9,129 nucleotides of DNA. It comes from an uncultured bacterium (GTDB lineage: Bacteria; Actinomycetota; Coriobacteriia; Coriobacteriales; Eggerthellaceae). Positions 1 through 6,611 of the stretch are shown here, in pieces. The number at the start of each line of letters is the position of its first letter. Position 1 is the first letter of the stretch. The notes under the pieces are model-generated. The model did no database searches. It was given only the letters and a program-made list of their open reading frames with translations, and was not told the origin of the DNA. Location: the NCBI GenBank assembly GCA_905215325.1, contig CAJMPP010000047.1, positions 1-9,129 on the forward strand. The letters run 5' to 3'. The position numbers were made by a program, and so were the translations under genes.

Positions 1-1
1 C

Positions 2-733
2 GAGGTGTTCGACGAGCCCGAGCCCGACCCTGTCGCCGAGATGGATGACCAGCCCGCAGACTCCGTCGACCCGGCCATCCTGGCCGAGAAAGATGCCGCC
101 ATCGCCGAGCGCGATGCCCGCATCGCCGAGCTTGAGAAGCAGCTCGAGTCCAAGAAGGCCGACGGCAACGCCATCGCCCAGGCGCTCATCATCGCCCAGC
201 GCTCCGCCGACGAGATCCTGGCCAACGCCAAGGCCGATGCTGCCGCCACGATCAAGGACGCCGAGGACGAGTCCGACCGCATCCTCGACAAGGCCGAGAA
301 CGATCGCCAGAAGGTCATCGATGCCATTCACAAGCTCGAGGATGATCGCGAGGAGGCGCGCGAGGATTATCGCGACCTGCTCAACGACTTCATCACCGAC
401 GCCACTCGCAAGCTTGCCGAAATCGGTGAAAAGGCCCCGAAGACCGCCGGCGCGCTTGCGTCCGGTCAGCATGGCCGCTACGCCACCCACATCGACTCCG
501 ATCCGGTCGTGAAAGAGGCCGCAGCAACCGCGCCTCAGGCCCCGCTCACCGTTGACGGCTCCGATGCCTATGACGACGCGTCCGCAATCCCGGCTGCCGT
601 TCCGGCTGCTGCCGTAACCGCTGCATCGCCTGCGGTCACCGGTTCGGTCGCTCCTGTGGCTTCTAGCGTTGAGAAGGACTTCTCCGGCTTCGGCGATGCC
701 GCCGATGATTTCGAGATCGACGACCTCGACTAA
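2..733 (+). CDS. DivIVA-like coiled-coil protein, 5'-truncated by window edge
   Basis: The frame is open from base 2 to a TAA at 731-733 and the gene almost certainly begins left of the window; a GTG at 5-7 gives an apparent but unsupported start. The visible 243 residues hold an acidic lead-in, then a long heptad-like region rich in E, K, A and D (about residues 25-140), including AQRSADEILANAKADA and a KLEDDREEAREDYRDLL stretch. That is the pattern of DivIVA/Wag31-type C-terminal coiled coils. A low-complexity Ala/Pro/Val linker (about 175-220) and a very acidic end (DFEIDDLD) follow. DivIVA proteins oligomerise at curved membrane and organise poles and septa, but the diagnostic N-terminal membrane-binding domain is outside the window, so the family call rests on the coil alone. 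No signal peptide or membrane segment is visible. It faces rnpB convergently. Another cytoplasmic coiled-coil protein is possible. Confidence 0.7.
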   Translation, partial: EVFDEPEPDPVAEMDDQPADSVDPAILAEKDAAIAERDARIAELEKQLESKKADGNAIAQALIIAQRSADEILANAKADAAATIKDAEDESDRILDKAENDRQKVIDAIHKLEDDREEAREDYRDLLNDFITDATRKLAEIGEKAPKTAGALASGQHGRYATHIDSDPVVKEAAATAPQAPLTVDGSDAYDDASAIPAAVPAAAVTAASPAVTGSVAPVASSVEKDFSGFGDAADDFEIDDLD

Positions 734-841
734 GCGCTAGCAGCAAACGCCGTCAGGTTCACAGAGAGGCGAGTGCCTTTGGCTGGCCTAGCTGCCAGGG
801 TCGTTCGCTCTTATACAGCGCTTTCGCGCAATACGCACGAT

Positions 842-877
842 GAAACGAGGATTAAGCACAAGCTTGATCCTCGTTTT
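842..877 (+). terminator. Hairpin terminator after the DivIVA-like gene
   Basis: A stem of about 14 bp (arms 843-857 and 862-876, one G-T wobble, loop ACAA) carries AACGAGGAT on one side and ATCCTCGTT on the other. It runs into TTTTCGTCT on + and has an A-run at the other foot, so it could also act against transcription from the right. It lies about 110 bp after the stop of the left gene. Nothing else recognisable is seen in 734-841. Confidence 0.7.
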
Positions 878-910
878 CGTCTAATCGGAAGGCGTTCCCC
901 CCTCAGCAAA

Positions 911-938
911 GCAAAAAGCTCCCGAACGGGAGCCTTTT
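911..938 (-). terminator. rnpB intrinsic terminator
   Basis: Arms GCTCCC (918-923) and GGGAGC (928-933) with a GAAC loop are followed, on the minus strand, by a T5 run (917-913). It begins about 12 bp beyond the 3' end of RNase P RNA, where a terminator is expected. A T4 run on the plus side makes it potentially bidirectional. Confidence 0.85.
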
Positions 939-944
939 GAAAAC

Positions 945-1291
945 CGCGAGCGAGTCGATAAGCCGGGTTCTGTCGTTGGACGACCATTTATCTCGAACGC
1001 GCGTCACCGCGCGTCTCAAGCACGCAACCCGAATGCACGGAAGGGCGGCCGTATGGCATTCCTATTTGCGCTTGCTCCAGATGGGGTTTTCCAAGCCACG
1101 TTGTTACCAACGCGCTGGTGCGCTCTTACCGCACCGTTTCAGCTTTTCTCCCGCTTGCGCGGGGGAGTTTACTTTTCTGTGGCACTTTCCGTCGGGTCGC
1201 CCCGCCCAGCCGTTAGCTGGCATCTTGCCCTTTGGAGCCCGGACTTTCCTCACGCCGCTCAAGGCGGCGCGCGATCGTCTGGCCCGCTCGC
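945..1291 (-). ncRNA. rnpB: RNase P RNA, bacterial type A
   Basis: This is the catalytic RNA of RNase P, which removes 5' leaders from precursor tRNAs. On the minus strand the conserved blocks occur in order: GAGGAAAGTCCGGGCTCC (1251-1234), the GAAACGGTGCGGTAAGAGCG block (about 1142-1121), GGAGCAAGCGCAAATAGG (1078-1061) and CGACAGAACCCGGCTTAT (975-958). The ends pair as helix P1: GCGAGCGGG (1291-1283) with CTCGCTCGC (954-946), nine pairs with one G-U. Length is about 347 nt, usual for type A. The ends were set from P1 and may be off by a few bases. A GGTAA typical of the L15 region that contacts tRNA CCA is present. Several open frames cross the gene and are spurious. It is transcribed away from thiN and meets the left-hand gene convergently. 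Confidence 0.97.
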
Positions 1292-1295
1292 AGTG

Positions 1296-1308
1296 TGGTA
1301 TTCTACCA
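1296..1308. promoter_or_regulatory. Shared, near-symmetrical extended -10 for rnpB (-) and thiN (+)
   Basis: The palindrome TGGTA-TTC-TACCA gives an extended -10 on both strands. On - it reads TGG-TAGAAT (1308-1300), 8-9 bases before the inferred rnpB 5' end. On + it reads TGG-TATTCT (1296-1304), which would start thiN mRNA near 1311. No good -35 is visible for either direction, which fits extended -10 use. The rnpB direction is the better match (5 of 6 consensus bases); the thiN direction is inferred. Confidence 0.55.
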
Positions 1309-1333
1309 TATCGGAACCGAAACAAGGAGCATC

Positions 1334-1993
1334 ATGACAACCTGTGCATTGGTTGGCGCCACATATTTCAACGAACAAGATTTCATGGCACGCTACAACG
1401 AAGGCTTTTTCGACTTCGTCATCGCCGTCGATGGCGGTTTCGCCCCGCTCGATCGGCTCGGCGTTGCGCCTGATATGGCCGTAGGCGATTTCGATTCCCT
1501 CGGCTACGTTCCTCGTGCGAAGCGGGTTTCCCGTCATCCCGTGAACAAGGATGCTTCGGATATGGAGCTTGCCCTCCAAAGAGCGGCGAACTATCGCCAC
1601 ACAGACATCTATGTATACGGCGGCATTGGCGACAGGCTCGATCATACGTTGGCAAACCTGCAGCTGTTCGCCGCGTACTCCGAGCGTGGGTTCTACGTTA
1701 CCGGCATCGCCGAGGGCTTCGCCATCCGCTGCGTTACCGGCCCCGACGTGTTCACCCTTCCCGATAACGTGGAGAAGGGCACCGTCTCGGTCTTCGCGGC
1801 AAACGATCGAGCCGAGGGCGTCATCGAGCGTGGGCTGGAGTATTCTCTTGACGACGAGCCCCTCACCAATCGAACCAGCCTCGGCCTTTCCAACGAGCTG
1901 ATCGGCCAGGAGGCCACCATCGCCGTGGAGTCGGGCACGCTTTATGTCTTTTATCCTTTGCCTTGGGAAACTTCTGAGCAGCCGGGGATATAA
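1334..1993 (+). CDS. thiN: Thiamine pyrophosphokinase
   Basis: A cytosolic enzyme that transfers pyrophosphate from ATP to thiamine, giving thiamine pyrophosphate (TPP). The 219-residue length is usual for the family. Visible family motifs are AVDGG (31-35), GDFDS (51-55, acidic metal/ATP site), NKDASDMELAL (71-81) and GGIGDRLDHTLANL (96-109). The C-terminal half (about 130-215) is the beta-rich thiamine-binding domain. The ATG at 1334 is chosen because AAGGAG (1324-1329) lies just upstream; in-frame codons further upstream fall inside rnpB. The gene is only 43 bp from rnpB on the opposite strand and is followed at once by the thiC promoter and TPP riboswitch. thiN itself has no riboswitch before it, so it is probably expressed independently of TPP level, as suits a salvage enzyme. 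Confidence 0.94.
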   Translation: MTTCALVGATYFNEQDFMARYNEGFFDFVIAVDGGFAPLDRLGVAPDMAVGDFDSLGYVPRAKRVSRHPVNKDASDMELALQRAANYRHTDIYVYGGIGDRLDHTLANLQLFAAYSERGFYVTGIAEGFAIRCVTGPDVFTLPDNVEKGTVSVFAANDRAEGVIERGLEYSLDDEPLTNRTSLGLSNELIGQEATIAVESGTLYVFYPLPWETSEQPGI

Positions 1994-1994
1994 T
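1963..1994 (+). promoter_or_regulatory. Promoter of the thiC-thiD transcript, overlapping the thiN stop
   Basis: A perfect TATAAT lies at 1989-1994 and contains the TAA stop of thiN. The best -35-like hexamer is TTGGGA at 1963-1968 with a long 20-bp spacer, so the -35 is weak. A start near 2001 would place the riboswitch at the very 5' end of the mRNA. The -10 is clear by sequence; activity is inferred. Confidence 0.6.
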
Positions 1995-2011
1995 AGCGGC
2001 CACATCAACCG

Positions 2012-2115
2012 TATATCGGGGGAGCTTGCTAGCGCCGTGCGCCGGGCAGGCTGAGAGGAGGCCCCGCATAAGCCTCGACCCGCCGAACCTGCATGGGTAA
2101 TGCCAACGAAGGGAG
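2012..2115 (+). promoter_or_regulatory. TPP riboswitch (THI element) controlling thiC-thiD
   Basis: The conserved THI-box segments are present in order: CGGGGGAGC (2017-2025), GGCTGAGA (2049-2056), GACCC followed by GAACCTG (about 2077-2091), GGGTAATGCC (2095-2104) and GAAGGGAG (2108-2115). An extra GC-rich hairpin lies between GGCTGAGA and GACCC (AGGC paired with GCCT), as in the optional P3a arm. Bound TPP should lower expression of the following gene. The GAAGGGAG that closes the aptamer is also the thiC ribosome binding site, five bases before the start codon, and no intrinsic terminator lies between aptamer and gene. Control is therefore probably translational, by direct occlusion of the ribosome site. 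Confidence 0.95.
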
Positions 2116-2120
2116 CATCT

Positions 2121-3443
2121 ATGGGTAACGAATCCTCGAACCTCATCACGCAAATCGACTTCGCCCGCGCGAGCCAGATCACGCCCGCCATGCGCGTGGT
2201 CGCTGAGAAGGAAGGCCGCAGCGCGGAGTTCATCCGCGAGGGCGTCGCCGCCGGCCGCATCGCCATCCCGGCCAACATCCACCACACGTCGCTGTCGCCC
2301 GAGGGCGTCGGCGAGGGCCTGCGCACCAAGGTAAACGTCAACCTGGGCATCTCCGGTGACCTTGCCGATGAGTCCGTCGAGTGGCAGAAGGTCGATACGG
2401 CCATCGAGCTTGGCGCCGAGGCCATCATGGACCTGTCCAACAGCGGCAAAACCCAGGCGTTCCGCACCAAGCTCATCGAGAAGTCGCCTGCCATGATCGG
2501 CACCGTGCCCATGTACGACGCCATCGGCTATCTGGAGAAGGCCCTCATCGCCATAAAGGCGGAGGACTTCCTCGATGTGGTCCGCCGCCATGCCGAGGAC
2601 GGCGTCGACTTCGTCACCATCCACGCCGGCATGAACCGCCGCACCATCGAGTCGTTCAAGGAAACCGGCCGACTCATGAACATCGTCAGCCGCGGCGGCT
2701 CGCTCATCTTCGCCTGGATGGAAGCTACCGGCAACGAGAACCCGTTCTACGAGCATTACGATGAGATTCTCGAGATTTTGCACGAACACGATGTGACCAT
2801 CTCCATCGGCGATGCCATGCGTCCTGGTTGCACCTACGACGCAACCGACGCCGGCCAGATCGCCGAGCTCATCGAGATTGGCAAGCTCACCAAGCGCGCA
2901 TGGGACGCCGGCGTGCAGGTCATGGTGGAGGGTCCCGGTCATATGGCCCTCAATGAGATCGAGGCGAACATGCGCCTGGAGAAGCGTCTGTGCCACAACG
3001 CGCCGTTTTATGTGCTCGGCCCGCTCGTAACCGATATCGCCCCGGGCTACGACCATATCACCGCCGCCATCGGCGGCGCCGTGGCGGCCTCCTCGGGCGC
3101 CGACTTCCTGTGCTACGTCACGCCCGCCGAGCACCTGCGTCTGCCCGATGCTCAGGATGTGCGCGACGGCTTGGTGGCCACGAAGATCGCCGCGCATGCC
3201 GCCGATATCGCCAAGGGCATTCCGGGCGCCCGCGATCGAGACAACCGCATGAGCGACGCCCGTCGCCGCATGGACTGGGAAGAGCAGTTCGGCCTTGCCA
3301 TCGATCCTGTTCGCCCGCGCAAGGTCTTCGAAAGCGCCCCGCCGAGCAACGAGGGAACCTGCACCATGTGCGGCAAGATGTGCGCCGTGCGCACCGTCAA
3401 CACCATCATGGACGGCCTCGTCATCGATCTCGACAACGAATAA
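2121..3443 (+). CDS. thiC: Phosphomethylpyrimidine synthase (HMP-P synthase), short form
   Basis: A radical SAM-superfamily enzyme that rearranges 5-aminoimidazole ribotide (AIR) to hydroxymethylpyrimidine phosphate, the pyrimidine precursor of thiamine. The product has 440 residues, the short form without the roughly 150-200-residue N-terminal extension of E. coli ThiC (631 aa). Family stretches include MDLSNSG (103-109), TIHAGMNRR (167-174 region), GDAMRPGC (230-237), VMVEGPGH (267-274), the metal-site region APGYDHI (307-313), GADFLCYVTPAEHL (326-339), and a C-terminal cluster motif with Cys at 414, 417 and 421 (CTMCGKMC). The ATG at 2121 is used because GAAGGGAG precedes it; the in-frame ATG at 2100 lies inside the riboswitch. 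thiD follows after 33 bp. The paralogue BzaF (benzimidazole synthesis) is related, but the TPP riboswitch and thiD neighbour favour ThiC. Confidence 0.96.
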   Translation: MGNESSNLITQIDFARASQITPAMRVVAEKEGRSAEFIREGVAAGRIAIPANIHHTSLSPEGVGEGLRTKVNVNLGISGDLADESVEWQKVDTAIELGAEAIMDLSNSGKTQAFRTKLIEKSPAMIGTVPMYDAIGYLEKALIAIKAEDFLDVVRRHAEDGVDFVTIHAGMNRRTIESFKETGRLMNIVSRGGSLIFAWMEATGNENPFYEHYDEILEILHEHDVTISIGDAMRPGCTYDATDAGQIAELIEIGKLTKRAWDAGVQVMVEGPGHMALNEIEANMRLEKRLCHNAPFYVLGPLVTDIAPGYDHITAAIGGAVAASSGADFLCYVTPAEHLRLPDAQDVRDGLVATKIAAHAADIAKGIPGARDRDNRMSDARRRMDWEEQFGLAIDPVRPRKVFESAPPSNEGTCTMCGKMCAVRTVNTIMDGLVIDLDNE

Positions 3444-3476
3444 ACGGGCAGCGCTGGCGTCAAAGGGAGGTTTCCG

Positions 3477-4286
3477 ATGAAAGCAGTGCTCAGCATCGCA
3501 GGCTCCGACTCAAGCGGCGGAGCGGGCATCCAAGCCGATATCAAGACCATCGCATCCTATGGTCTGTACGCGGAAACGGTCATCACCGCCATCACCGCGC
3601 AAAACACCTGCGGCGTGCGCGCGGTGCAGGATATCTCGCCCGAAGTGGTCGGGGCGCAGATCGATGCGGTGTTCGAGGATATCCGCCCCGATGCGGTGAA
3701 GATCGGCATGGTATCTTCCGCCCGGATCATCAACGTCATCGCAGAGCGCCTGCGTTTTCATCAGGCGCACAACGTGGTGCTCGATCCGGTCATGGTGGCC
3801 ACCAGCGGCTCTCGTCTCATCGAGCAGCAGGCCGTTGATGCGCTGGTCTCGAACCTGGTGCCCTTGGCCGACGTCATCACCCCGAACATGCCCGAGGCCG
3901 AGGTGCTGTGCGGTTTTCCCGTCGCCGACGACGAGGGCATGATGCAGGCGGCGAAGCTGCTTTCCGGTAAAACCAACGGGGCCGTGCTCATCAAGGGCGG
4001 TCATCGTGCCGATACCGCCGATGACCTGCTCGTCCTGCCCGATGGCCGTCACGCATGGCTGAGGGCGAAGCGCATCGCTACCGGCAACACGCACGGAACC
4101 GGCTGTACGCTCTCCAGTGCCATTGCAAGCGGTTTGGCACAGGGAAACGGCATCGAGCAGGCGGTTCGCCGTGCGAAGGGCTTCGTACGGGGCGCTCTGT
4201 CCACCGGCCTTGACCTTGGGCAGGGCAGCGGTCCTCTCGATCACATGTGGTGCCACGGAAAGCCGCATCTGCCGTACAACTCCTAA
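3477..4286 (+). CDS. thiD: Hydroxymethylpyrimidine/phosphomethylpyrimidine kinase
   Basis: A ribokinase-fold cytosolic kinase that phosphorylates HMP to HMP-P and then to HMP-PP, the form joined to the thiazole unit by ThiE. The 269-residue length matches the family. The N-terminal substrate-site motif AGSDSSGGAGIQAD is at 8-21, VLDPVMVATSG at 101-111, VITPNMPEAEVL at 133-144, and the anion-hole/catalytic motif GTGCTLSSAIASG at 207-219, with Cys210 in the usual catalytic position. The ending GSGPLDHMW is also typical. The start at 3477 is supported by AAGGGAGG (3463-3470) six bases upstream. With 33 bp from thiC and no hairpin between them, it is probably on the same riboswitch-controlled mRNA. 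No ThiE fusion is present. Confidence 0.95.
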   Translation: MKAVLSIAGSDSSGGAGIQADIKTIASYGLYAETVITAITAQNTCGVRAVQDISPEVVGAQIDAVFEDIRPDAVKIGMVSSARIINVIAERLRFHQAHNVVLDPVMVATSGSRLIEQQAVDALVSNLVPLADVITPNMPEAEVLCGFPVADDEGMMQAAKLLSGKTNGAVLIKGGHRADTADDLLVLPDGRHAWLRAKRIATGNTHGTGCTLSSAIASGLAQGNGIEQAVRRAKGFVRGALSTGLDLGQGSGPLDHMWCHGKPHLPYNS

Positions 4287-4531
4287 ACAAGCGGCGTCTC
4301 CGGTGCCACGCTCGTCCTCTCGGCCGCGCCGAAGGCGACTCTTCGCGCGCGCTTGCTGCCGCTCCCGCCGAAGCGTGCCGACCAAGATCAAAGCCGAAGG
4401 CGGTCGCTCGCATGCCCTCGCTGCCCGGCAGCTGCCCGGCGCGGTCGGCGATAGACACGCATGGCAGATGCGCACAGCAGACACGCACAGGGGCACAGCG
4501 TTTCGCCGGCGTTCGGAATCGCTTTGAATGC

Positions 4532-4619
4532 AAAGCGCCCCAAGAGGCTTACTGGGCCGCCTTCCGTTTCGTGGAAATGCAGAAAGGAAGGCGGCCCAAC
4601 GGCCATCTTGGGGCGCTTT
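4532..4619. repeat. 88-bp nested palindrome between convergent genes; possible bidirectional terminator
   Basis: Two perfect 13-bp inverted repeats are nested. The outer pair is AAAGCGCCCCAAG (4532-4544) with CTTGGGGCGCTTT (4607-4619). The inner pair is TGGGCCGCCTTCC (4553-4565) with GGAAGGCGGCCCA (4586-4598). Between them AGGCT and GGCC-T (4545-4549, 4601-4606) also pair around a one-base bulge, and TTTC/GAAA (4567-4570, 4582-4585) extends the inner stem. It ends 8 bp past the amidohydrolase stop and lies 245 bp past thiD, so it can serve as terminator for both. The U-runs are short (TTT) and the element is far longer than a usual terminator. The GC-rich 4287-4531 before it holds no supported gene, only mutually overlapping open frames and a small tandem repeat of an 11-bp unit, GCTGCCCGGCA, near 4420-4440. 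Confidence 0.8.
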
Positions 4620-4627
4620 CGGTCTTT

Positions 4628-6268
4628 CTAGCCCTGGTATACGCAGCGTCCGCCCATCCAGGTGGCGGTAACGTGCGCATCTAAAATCTCATCGTCGTCG
4701 CATGCGAGAAGGTCGGTGTCCAGCACCGCCATGTCCGCCAGCTTGCCTGCCGCCAGCACGCCCGCTTCGCCGTTGCGCTGGGCAGCGGCATCGCTTCCGG
4801 CGGTGTATGCGCGGATAGCCTCCGCGCGGCTGATAAGCTGTTCGGGGCGCCAACCGCCTTCCGGTGCGCGCGTTTGCGGGTCGCGGCGCGTGGCGGCGCT
4901 GTACAGCACGCCCATGGAATTCACGTCGACCACCGGCGAGTCCGTGCCGAATGCCAACGTCTCCCCTTTGCCCAACATGGTCCTGAACGGCCACATCAGC
5001 TTCACGCGTTCGTCCCCTAAGTCGCGCTCGGGGCCGCCCGGGTCAAGCGTCATATGCGGCGGCTGAACCGCGGCGATCACGTCAAGCTCAGCCAGGCGCT
5101 CGATATCGCCGGGAAGGAAGTTCTCCAGGTGCTCAAGGCAGTTGTGACGCCCCTCGGGAAGCGGGCCGAATTGCGCGCGGGCATCTTCGAAGATGTTCAG
5201 CGCCTCGTGGATCGCCGCATCGCCTATGGTGTGGATGCGCACAGGATAGCCCTTCTCGGCCGCCTGCATCACCAGCGTACGCATCTTATCGGGCTCGATG
5301 GTGGGTCTGCCGCAGTCGTCCTCGCATCGGGCGTTGCTGTAAGGCTCGGTCACCCATGCGGTGTGCTGGCTGGATACGCCATCGAAGAACTGCTTGAAAC
5401 CGGCGCAACGCAGCACCGGGCCCGTATAGCGTGCAGACATCGCTTCGAACCTGCTCATATCCTCAAGCAGGGTGGGGAAGAGGTTCACACGGCACGTCAG
5501 CTCATCGGTTTCAAGCAGGCGCGCGTGCACATCGTCTCGGATGAAGTCCAGGCCGGGGTTGGCCATGAGCGACATGTCGCAAACGCTCGTGATGCCGTTT
5601 TGAGCCAGCGTACGCAAAAACCCTCGATAGGCATCGGCGATCTCGTCATCGGAAAACGCGTTCATGATGCGCGGCATCAGCTCCATGGCAGCCGCTTCGC
5701 GCACGATGCCCGTCAGTTCGCCATCGGCATCCTTGTCGTAGCTTCCTCCCGCAGGGGGCACGCTGTCGCGGTCGATCCCCAGCTCGGCCAGCGCGCAGCT
5801 GTTGAGCCAGAGCGTGTGCGCGTCGCCGGAGTACAGCGCCACGGGACGGTTGGGAAACGCTTCGTCAAGCGAGCGCTTCGACGGCAGCACGGGCGGATCC
5901 CATCGATATTCGCGCCAGCCCTGCGCCAGCAGCCACCCTTCGGGGCGGCCCTGAGCGAAACGCTTCATGCGCTCGACGCAGTCAGCTTCGTTATCGCCCA
6001 GGAAGTTCGTTGCAAGCGGGGAAGAGTACACCGCAGAATGGAAGAAGTGCACGTGCGAGTCATGGAAGCCGGGTGCGATGAAGGCGTCGCCGTAGTCGAC
6101 TACCTCAGGTTCTGCGTTTTCGTCGGCTTCGCGGGCTAACGCAAGCGCATCTTCCTTCGATCCGACGAATGCGATCTTGTCCCCGGAAACGGCGACGGCA
6201 AGTTCTTCGGCGTTATCGGTCAAACCGGTGAATACGCGCTTGCTGCAAAGAATGCGGTCGATTCGCAT
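4628..6268 (-). CDS. Metal-dependent amidohydrolase, YtcJ/AepA-type (Amidohydro_3)
   Basis: A 546-residue hydrolase of the amidohydrolase superfamily; the substrate is not predictable from sequence. Expected metal and active-site features are present: APGFHDSHVHFFHS with His72 and His74, FKQFFDGVSSQHTAWVTEPY with Lys292, RIHTIGDAAIHEAL with His346, NCLEH with His380, and AFGTDSPV with Asp443. A beta-sandwich flank is formed by about residues 1-65 and 490-546. Length and motif order fit the YtcJ-like group, whose members are mostly uncharacterised or act on amides and formamides. No signal peptide is seen, so it is probably cytosolic. The start at MRIDRILC is preferred because GAGGAAAGG (6286-6278) lies nine bases upstream; an upstream in-frame ATG at 6358 has no such site. 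The gene converges on thiD and has a long upstream leader. Confidence 0.92.
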   Translation of the reverse strand: MRIDRILCSKRVFTGLTDNAEELAVAVSGDKIAFVGSKEDALALAREADENAEPEVVDYGDAFIAPGFHDSHVHFFHSAVYSSPLATNFLGDNEADCVERMKRFAQGRPEGWLLAQGWREYRWDPPVLPSKRSLDEAFPNRPVALYSGDAHTLWLNSCALAELGIDRDSVPPAGGSYDKDADGELTGIVREAAAMELMPRIMNAFSDDEIADAYRGFLRTLAQNGITSVCDMSLMANPGLDFIRDDVHARLLETDELTCRVNLFPTLLEDMSRFEAMSARYTGPVLRCAGFKQFFDGVSSQHTAWVTEPYSNARCEDDCGRPTIEPDKMRTLVMQAAEKGYPVRIHTIGDAAIHEALNIFEDARAQFGPLPEGRHNCLEHLENFLPGDIERLAELDVIAAVQPPHMTLDPGGPERDLGDERVKLMWPFRTMLGKGETLAFGTDSPVVDVNSMGVLYSAATRRDPQTRAPEGGWRPEQLISRAEAIRAYTAGSDAAAQRNGEAGVLAAGKLADMAVLDTDLLACDDDEILDAHVTATWMGGRCVYQG

Positions 6269-6284
6269 GATGGTCAACCTTTCC

Positions 6285-6443
6285 TCAAAACGTTGAAGGC
6301 TCAACCTGATGGCGCGTCGTACCAAACGACGCGCCTGTCGGCCTTTCGGTTTCGTCACATGCCAGCGAGGATATATCCAATCGACCCATCATGTCCAGTG
6401 CGATCACCTGGGTATCCAGAAGAGGCAGCGCCTTATCGAGCAT
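6285..6443 (-). CDS. Possible 52-codon ORF or gene remnant upstream of the amidohydrolase
   Basis: On the minus strand, an ATG at 6443 opens 52 codons ending in TGA (6287-6285), 16 bases before the amidohydrolase start. The TGA overlaps that gene's GAGGAAAGG ribosome site, an arrangement typical of translational coupling. The peptide begins MLDKALPLLDTQVIALDMMG and has no family I recognise. The frame stays open upstream for about 24 more codons to a TGA near 6517, so it could be the tail of a decayed gene. No ribosome site stands before the ATG, and a perfect hairpin (6311-6335) lies inside. It may equally be a structured untranslated leader. Confidence 0.22.
   Translation of the reverse strand: MLDKALPLLDTQVIALDMMGRLDISSLACDETERPTGASFGTTRHQVEPSTF
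6311..6335 (-). repeat. Perfect 10-bp inverted repeat in the amidohydrolase leader
   Basis: GGCGCGTCGT (6311-6320) and ACGACGCGCC (6326-6335) flank a five-base loop, 43 bp upstream of the amidohydrolase start. No U-run follows on either strand, so it is not a standard terminator. An operator or mRNA leader structure is possible. Confidence 0.6.
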
Positions 6444-6547
6444 CGGGAAGGCGCGCAGTGCACCTTCGCAAGAGTTGGGAACGTGTATAGCGTAGCGCTT
6501 CGAGAACCGGGTTCAAGATCGCGTGAAGGGCCTTTCGCCACGCCTTG

Positions 6548-6565
6548 CGGCGGCGCTAGCCGCCG
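6548..6565. repeat. 18-bp perfect palindrome
   Basis: CGGCGGCGCTAGCCGCCG reads the same on both strands and can form a 7-bp hairpin with a GCTA loop. It lies in the gene-poor 6359-6654 interval, downstream of the candidate amidohydrolase promoter. Function is unknown. No other gene or RNA is supported in that interval. Confidence 0.55.
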
Positions 6566-6611
6566 GTGCGCTGCTAGTCCAAGAGCCCTTGCAGAGGTTT
6601 CGAGTGATGTC

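Noticed and set aside
2100..2120. Earlier ATG for thiC
   Set aside because: It is part of the conserved TAATGCC of the TPP aptamer and has no ribosome site; ATG 2121 is well placed.
1259..2524. 421-codon open frame on -
   Set aside because: Runs antisense through thiN, the riboswitch and the start of thiC, all of which are secure; no family features.
2121..3443. BzaF (5-hydroxybenzimidazole synthase) instead of ThiC
   Set aside because: Related family, but the TPP riboswitch and adjacent thiD point to thiamine; kept as a minor alternative.
4078..4684. Several overlapping open frames on both strands between thiD and the amidohydrolase
   Set aside because: They overlap real genes or the palindrome, lack ribosome sites, and read as Arg/Pro/Ala-rich shadow translations.
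5054..6139. 361-codon open frame on +
   Set aside because: Fully antisense to the amidohydrolase, whose catalytic motifs are clear; long antisense frames are expected in GC-rich DNA. The same applies to the + frame 7464-8480 opposite cca.
6500..6520. GAACC-G-GGTTC resembling a tRNA T arm
   Set aside because: No matching acceptor or anticodon stem around it; just a small palindrome.
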